This document shows positions 59,001 to 64,000 of a DNA stretch of 64,000 nucleotides, in pieces (the stretch's first letter is position 1; each line of letters opens with the position of its first letter). This DNA comes from Nymphaea colorata (taxonomy: Eukaryota > Streptophyta > Magnoliopsida > Nymphaeales > Nymphaeaceae): the NCBI RefSeq assembly GCF_008831285.2, contig NC_045149.1, forward strand, positions 10,628,417 to 10,692,416. Direction: 5' to 3'. The position numbers and the translations under genes were made by a program. Below the pieces are notes generated by a model. It was not told the origin of the DNA and did no database searches. It worked only from the letters and a program-made list of their open reading frames with translations.

Positions 59001-59076
59001 GCGTCGGGCTCACACGTGGGTGGAGCTCGGGTCCGGTTCTGGACCCTGACCCGACCTGCATACTTCGAGCGTTACA
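56059..59076 (-). mobile_element. probable solo LTR, Del/Tekay-like, 3.0 kb
   Basis: On the minus strand it begins TGTAACGCTCGAAGTATGCA at 59076 and ends GGTTGGGGTGTGACA at 56059; the latter is the usual end of Del/Tekay-type LTRs, whose LTRs can reach several kb. The interior has a strong CT-rich (minus strand) region at 58490-58860 and no pol gene. The flanks are CCAAA and ATAAA, so a target duplication is not demonstrated. It lies inside the K5 upstream region. The several ORFs inside are unassigned. Confidence 0.6.
58490..58860. repeat. purine-rich low-complexity tract
   Basis: About 370 bases with plus-strand GAGAG/GGAG bias. Overlapping ORFs (58325-58903, both strands) are products of this bias. 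Confidence 0.85.
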
Positions 59077-59389
59077 ATAAAGGCTGTTTGATTGCCATAA
59101 ATTTAAAATCTTTAAAACTTAAGAACTGTGAATTTAGGATCAGATCCTCCACTCCCATCTTAAATCTGACATTTTGCTAATACAAAATGGCACCACAAGG
59201 ATTTCGAGTGCAGATCATATGTCACATAAGTTCCTTCAACCATAAATTTTACCTTGGACAAAAGCATGCCACATTTGATTGGCTTCAAATTCATGAATTT
59301 CATTCCTTGAAAAGTAGTTGCTTCATGAGTGTGTGTGCGTTGAATTCATGAATGGCTGAGACAAGAGTACTACTTGTAAGTTTAATTAC

Positions 59390-59853
59390 TTACGAAAATA
59401 TTGTAAAGTACTTTTACTTTAAATAATTTTTTAATATTTTTAGCTAACTCACAATCAATTAGCTGAATAGTGGATCGTTCCTGCCAGTCATCCACTACCC
59501 ACTCGTTGTAGAAACTAATTTTTACAGCATTTGAATAGTGTGTGGTGAAGTTCAACTAAGTCTTCCAAATCAAGATTACAAGTCTCAGCCTTCATATATC
59601 AGGTCTTCGTTCTCATCAACCCCTTATTCGTGGTATTCGTGCCGCATTCTTCCACACGGCAATCTCTTATTAGAGACCTCTCGCAAATTTCCTTTCACTT
59701 GCTTCAGAAATTTCCTTCCCACATGCTTAAAAGAGAGGAGAAGTTGCACATTGAATGCCAGCACACCAGAAAGAATTTGACTTCAATATTTCTGCTAACA
59801 AATTTCCTTCCCACATGCTTAAAAGAGAGGAGAAGTTGCACATTGAATGCCAG
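59390..59853 (+). promoter_or_regulatory. proximal promoter of an off-window kiwellin copy (K5)
   Basis: 59420-59555 matches 19520-19640 and 59560-59705 matches 25290-25440, both upstream of K2. A 54-bp block AAATTTCCTTCCCACATGCT...AATGCCAG is present twice (59708-59761 and 59800-59853, period 92). TTGACTTCAATATTTCT at 59777-59793 matches the K3 promoter. The sequence is cut at 59853 by hAT-2. The gene itself should lie beyond the right edge of the window. Confidence 0.7.
59708..59853. repeat. 92-bp-period duplication in the K5 promoter
   Basis: Two identical 54-bp blocks; the second is interrupted exactly at its end by hAT-2. Confidence 0.9.
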
Positions 59854-60039
59854 CAGTGGCGGAGGGAGGGGGGGGGCCACCTGGGCCATGGCCCTACCCC
59901 AGGCGGAGGAAAAAAAAAATTAATTATAAAAATTTAAAAATTTTATTAATTCAATGTAGTATTCAGATCCGGGTTCAAATTGGCCCTACCCCTACCTGGA
60001 TCCAACTCCAACTCCATGGCCCGCCCCACTTTTGTTTGC

Positions 60040-61960
60040 CCTAGGTTTTCAAAAAATAAAAAACGCACGAGGGAGAGAAAACGAGAGATAAAGAGGGAAG
60101 AAGAGGGTCTCCGAGTGATAAAGAAAACCAGTGAGAGAAAAAGGGAGCACCGACTACCGCACTGAAGAAGGTCTGCAGCGTGAAAAGGAAGAGACAAGAG
60201 GCGCTGAGCACGAGCACGCTGGTCGCTGCTGCCTGTTGGCTTCAAGAAGAGGTGGGGCCATTTCTTGACTTTCTTCTCTGTTCATTTTTGTTGCTTAGTG
60301 AAATATGGTGGGGCCGTTTTTTTCATACTTTAGTTTTTGTGTTTCTGTTTTGTTAACCTTGTCTGTCATTTTTCTTTTGTCTATGGTGGACCGTGGGTTT
60401 CTAATTTCTATTATGCACATTATTTATTTTTTAACCTTGAATCTTAATCGTTCACAGTTTCATCGTTTTCCATGACTTTTCCTACCGTGATTTATTTTTC
60501 CTAGTCTTAATTTCTAGGATTTTGACGTTTTGTGAACACAATCTTAACGTGACGTGGCTTGGCAGATTTTTCTCTGCATCCACGAACTGTTTATGGGCTT
60601 CAATGCTTCATTGATGGCTGCCATTCTCACATGTTTTTTACTTTGCGGTCATGTTTTCAGTACCCAGTACCCACGGCATTCTTTTTACTTTAAGTGGGAT
60701 TTGGGAATACCCCATACAATCACATAAATAGATAAAATTAACATTGGAACTTCCTTATAAAGGAGACTTGCAGCAATTTGTTTTAAGTCAAAGGAAAAAG
60801 AAACGTTGCATTTTCCACTTCTGTGAATTGAGGAGGAAGAAAAGTTGCTTGAAATTTCAGGAGGAAGACAAATCAGCAGGCTGCCTCTCTCTAGTCGAAC
60901 ATGATTTTTTTTTCTTTTTAGTTTGTGTTTCTAAAAATTGTTATAAAATATGTATTCTGTCACTAAAAAATCATAGGCAAGCAATTGTCATCACTATTGA
61001 ACCTTTCACAACGGATTTTTGCAACACAAAATTTAAAAAAAAAAATCATTCACTGCAAAGGCAACCAATTGAGTTCAATTCTCTAAAAGGGAATACATGC
61101 AGTTAGAAGAGTTGGTGGGTGTGCTGAATGTAAAAATCTTGTATCTAATCTCTCTGGAGTCTGGACCACAATGAAGAAAGAAAGATAAGCCAAATCAATG
61201 GCGTCAAAAATACTGTTCGATTTTCCTTGTCTCTTGTTTTAACGAAAAGGGAAAACTCCAAATTGGCAGATTTCACATGTAAATGTTGGACAGACTTTTT
61301 GCTATATTACAGAACAACAATTTGATCTTTATGTCTCTTTTCACAGTATAACCTGTTGGTGTTGTTCTCACGGAGTAGTGATATGGCAATTTCATGTCAG
61401 AAACCAACAATAAAGTCAGGGAATCTGCCCTGTTGGTGACATAATGCATTTACATGACACTGCAACTTGATTAATGATGTGTGTGGATGAATCATAGAGG
61501 AGTCCGTAGTATTACTCAAAGAAGCACAAGGTTGCAGGACAACCCAGATCCACATCATCAAGATTTTGTCCTTGGATTTAATGATACACTAGGCACACTA
61601 TCTGACATTAGTAGTCTTAAAGATGAGAAAATGAAGCACCAGCAGTATCAGAAATATGATCAACACATCAAGATGAACTTAGTAGAGTAGGAAAACTTGG
61701 TGAAATAGGAGAGTAGCAGCGAAAGAACTTGTTGATTGGCATCCGTCATTTCACTTAAATGTTTTAAGTTAAATGGCGATTTGATGAGAAGTGAAAAAAG
61801 TTAAATAGCATCTGTAGGAATTTATAAAAGTAGCTTCATAAAGGCCTAAAATCATTCTTTGTTTTATTTTTCAGACTTTACTCCACTTGTGGTAATTCGA
61901 AAAGCTTAGCGAGGGGAGAAAACAACTCTTCATTGTTCTACATAGTGCAAGAGGTTCAAC
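60040..61960 (+). other. hAT-2 5' non-coding region
   Basis: Includes a purine-rich stretch at 60055-60200 and an AT-rich remainder. The ORFs at 60744-61106 and 61481-61690 have no motifs. It probably contains the transposase promoter and 5' UTR. Confidence 0.45.
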
Positions 61961-61962
61961 AG

Positions 61963-62082
61963 GTAAATTTTCTTTATCTATTGTTTATAAGGTGGTTGAT
62001 TTTAAATTCCTGCTTTTCACAAGTTAAAATTTGAGTACTTTCTTCGTTGTGTATAAATCTTATTGTCTATTTTAAATTTCAG
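61963..62082 (+). other. probable intron in the hAT-2 5' UTR
   Basis: CAACAG/GTAAAT donor at 61963 and TTTAAATTTCAG acceptor at 62082 bound a 120-base T-rich stretch, 26 bases before the transposase ATG. Confidence 0.55.
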
Positions 62083-62108
62083 ATTTTTTGTGTTAGCTTA
62101 TTGAGAAA

Positions 62109-64000
62109 ATGAAGAAAAGTATACAAGATTATTTAAAAAAGAAACAAGTTATTGATCAAGTGAGAGAAAACCAAGAGGGAGAAAACCAAGAGGGAGAAGA
62201 TGAAAATGTTGGTTGTTCTAGTCCAAAAGCTCTTGATGTGGTTCTTTTTTACTCAGATTCTCCACCTTTTAAGTATTCAAAAATTGAAACTGTAGAAAGC
62301 ATCGTGCGTGATCCAGGGTTGCGACGTCCTATATGGGAGATACCAATAAATAAGAGAGATGAAGTTAGGCGAGCATATATCAATTATGGGTCATATCAGC
62401 ATAAGCTTCATAGATATCCAGTGTCAGGTTCTTCAAGTCATCCTCGTAAATTTCAAAGTTCTTAGTTTCAAAGATTTCCATGGTTAGAATATTCTCCAAA
62501 GACAGATAGTGCATATTGTTTACCGTGTTATCTTTTCAGTACTCCACATTCAAATGACAGTCCATTTATTACTGAAGGATTCAGAGCTTGGAAGAGGGTG
62601 GGTGGTAGTGAGAAAACATGTGCTTTTCGTAGTCATGAAGGGACAAGTCAAAATTCGCCTCATAATATGAATGTGCGAGCATTTAATGACTTAAGTCGTC
62701 AAAGCGTACACATAGATAAAATGATTGAAAAGCAAAGTTCAGAGCTTGTTTACAACAATCGTTTGAGATTGAAGGCATCTGTGGACACAGTTCGTTGGTT
62801 GGCGTTCCAAGCTTGTGCTTTTAGAGGCCATGATGAAAGTTCAAGTTCATTAAATCAAGGTAACTTTATTGAGTTCATTAAAATTTTAGCTAATTATAAT
62901 GACAAAATTGCACAAGTTGTTTTGGATAATGCCCCCAAAAATGCTAAATATACATCACCAATAGTTCCGAAAGAAATTTTGCATGTTTTTGCAAGTAAAG
63001 TGAGAGCTAAAATTATAGAAGAAATTGGTGATACTAAATATTGTATTATTATTGATGAAGCTCGAGATGAGTCCAAGAGAGAGCAAATGGCTATTGTTCT
63101 TAGATTTGTTAATAAGCAAGGTCAAGTTCAAGAGCGATTTTTAGATGTTGTGCATGTGAGGGATACTACAGCAATTACATTGAAGAATGCAGTTTTCACT
63201 TTGTTGTCTCAACATAATCTCAGTATTCAAGATATACGAGGTCAAGGATATGATGGTGCCAGTAATATGCGAGGTGAATGGAATGGATTGCAAGCATTAA
63301 TTTTGAATGAATGTCCTTATGCATATTATGTTCATTGTTTTGCTCATAGATTACAACTTGCACTTGTTGCAGCTTCAAGAGAAGTTGTTGATGTTCATAG
63401 CTTTTTTGAACAGTTGACATATATAATTAATGTTGTTAGTGCAAGCAGTAAATGCAATGATGAATTGCACGAAGCTCAAGCAAACGAAATTGCATTTAGA
63501 ATTGCTATAGATGAACTTCAGACATGAAGAGGATTTAATCAAATTGGATCACTACAACGGTCTGGTGATACTAGATGGGGATCTCATTTTTCGTCTGTGT
63601 GTAGTTTGATAAAAATGTTCTATGCAACATGTGTAGTATTGGAAAATTTAAGAGATAATGGATCAACATATCAAATACGGGGTGAAGGTAATTCAGCTTA
63701 CAAAATGATAACATCATTTGACTTTGTATTTATTTTGCATTTGGTACAAGAAATTTTGGGACAGAGTGATATTCTTTGTCAGGCATTACAGAGAGAAAGA
63801 CAAGACATTCTAAATGCAATGGTTTTGGTTTGTAATTCAAAAAAGTTTATACAAGAACTTAGAGAGACTGGTTGGGATTCATTTATAGATACTGTGAGAG
63901 CATTTTGTATGATACATGATATCCCTATTCCAGATATGGATGCTCAATATTTTGTAAGAGGATCACGTTCTCGTCGTAAACATAATTTCATTACAGTGAG
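62109..64000 (+). pseudogene. hAT-2 transposase (TTF-type zinc finger, DUF4371), partial
   Basis: A single frame runs from ATG 62109 to the window edge with only two stops: TAG at 62463-62465 and TGA at 63525-63527. The N-terminus is MKKSIQDYLKK with an acidic linker (REGENQ repeats) and VESIVRDPGLRRPIWEI. The TTF finger follows: the first stop takes the place of a Trp usually found before FQRFPWLEYSPKTDSAYCLPCYLF; GFRAWKRVG and the His region come next. DUF4371 shows YCIIIDEARDESKREQMAIVLRFV (first acid) and IRGQGYDGASNMRGEWNGLQALI (second acid). After the second stop come GDTRWGSHFSS and RGSRSRRKHN. The hATC end is beyond the window. Almost intact; two nonsense codons only. Confidence 0.9.

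Larger units (their letters stand above)
59854..64000 (+). mobile_element. hAT-2: hAT transposon with TTF/DUF4371 transposase; right end outside window
   Basis: The left terminus reads CAGTGGCGGAGGGAGGGGG, typical of plant hAT elements of this transposase class. It is preceded by AATGCCAG (59846-59853), the predicted 8-bp target duplication. The left 200 bases are rich in GGCCC/GGGCC words. The transposase starts at 62109 and runs off the window. The element is at least 4.1 kb. Confidence 0.8.

Noticed and set aside
56059..59076. Claiming a target duplication for the 3-kb LTR
   Set aside because: Flanks CCAAA and ATAAA match at only three of five bases.

Overview
This window looks like nuclear DNA of a flowering plant. 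It is AT-rich and intron-bearing, and it is full of plant-type transposons: Ty3/gypsy, Ty1/copia, hAT, CACTA-like, MITE and LINE pieces. The only host gene family I recognise is kiwellin (ripening-related, secreted, cysteine-rich). Nothing bacterial or organellar was seen. The species cannot be decided from the sequence.

Layout. 1-7788: remains of a Tat-lineage Ty3/gypsy element. 8325-9883: upstream region and broken 5' half of kiwellin copy K1. 9884-15858: complete but crippled Ty1/copia element (copia-1) with 475-bp LTRs and TSD TCTTG. 15864-19060: non-repeat stretch with unidentified exon-like pieces. 19667-25190: a second Ty1/copia element (copia-2) with 329-bp LTRs and TSD CATTC, inserted in the upstream region of K2. 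25609-26262: intact K2. 30679-31344: intact K3. 34275-34875: broken K4. 36270-38767: MITE and LTR-like debris. 38808-43984: 5.2-kb BED-finger hAT element (hAT-1) with TSD TTTGAGAG. 44000-53000: MITEs, a CACTA-type terminus, a 1.0-kb non-autonomous hAT (TSD AACCATTC) and another hAT-like MITE. 54230-55100 and 59390-59853: upstream sequence of a further kiwellin unit (K5), split by microsatellites and a probable 3-kb Del/Tekay-type solo LTR. 59854 to the window end: a second hAT (hAT-2) with a TTF-finger/DUF4371 transposase, inserted in that K5 promoter.

How it fits together. The host content is a tandem kiwellin array whose unit includes more than 1 kb of upstream DNA and several hundred bases of 3' DNA, so paralogous promoter and 3' blocks recur at 8.3, 19.1, 25.2, 28.7, 33.3, 54.2 and 59.4 kb. 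Two copies are intact (K2, K3). One is cut by a nonsense codon and has lost its 3' half next to a copia insertion (K1). One is a gene/transposon chimera (K4). One is visible only as a promoter (K5). Nearly every unit has a transposon in it. All transposon proteins seen here carry inactivating changes, mostly C-to-T or G-to-A. I found no convincing new enzymatic system. The most unusual items are the promoter-by-promoter transposon loading of a defence-related array, the truncated kiwellin products, the nested hAT relationships and odd cargo inside copia-1.
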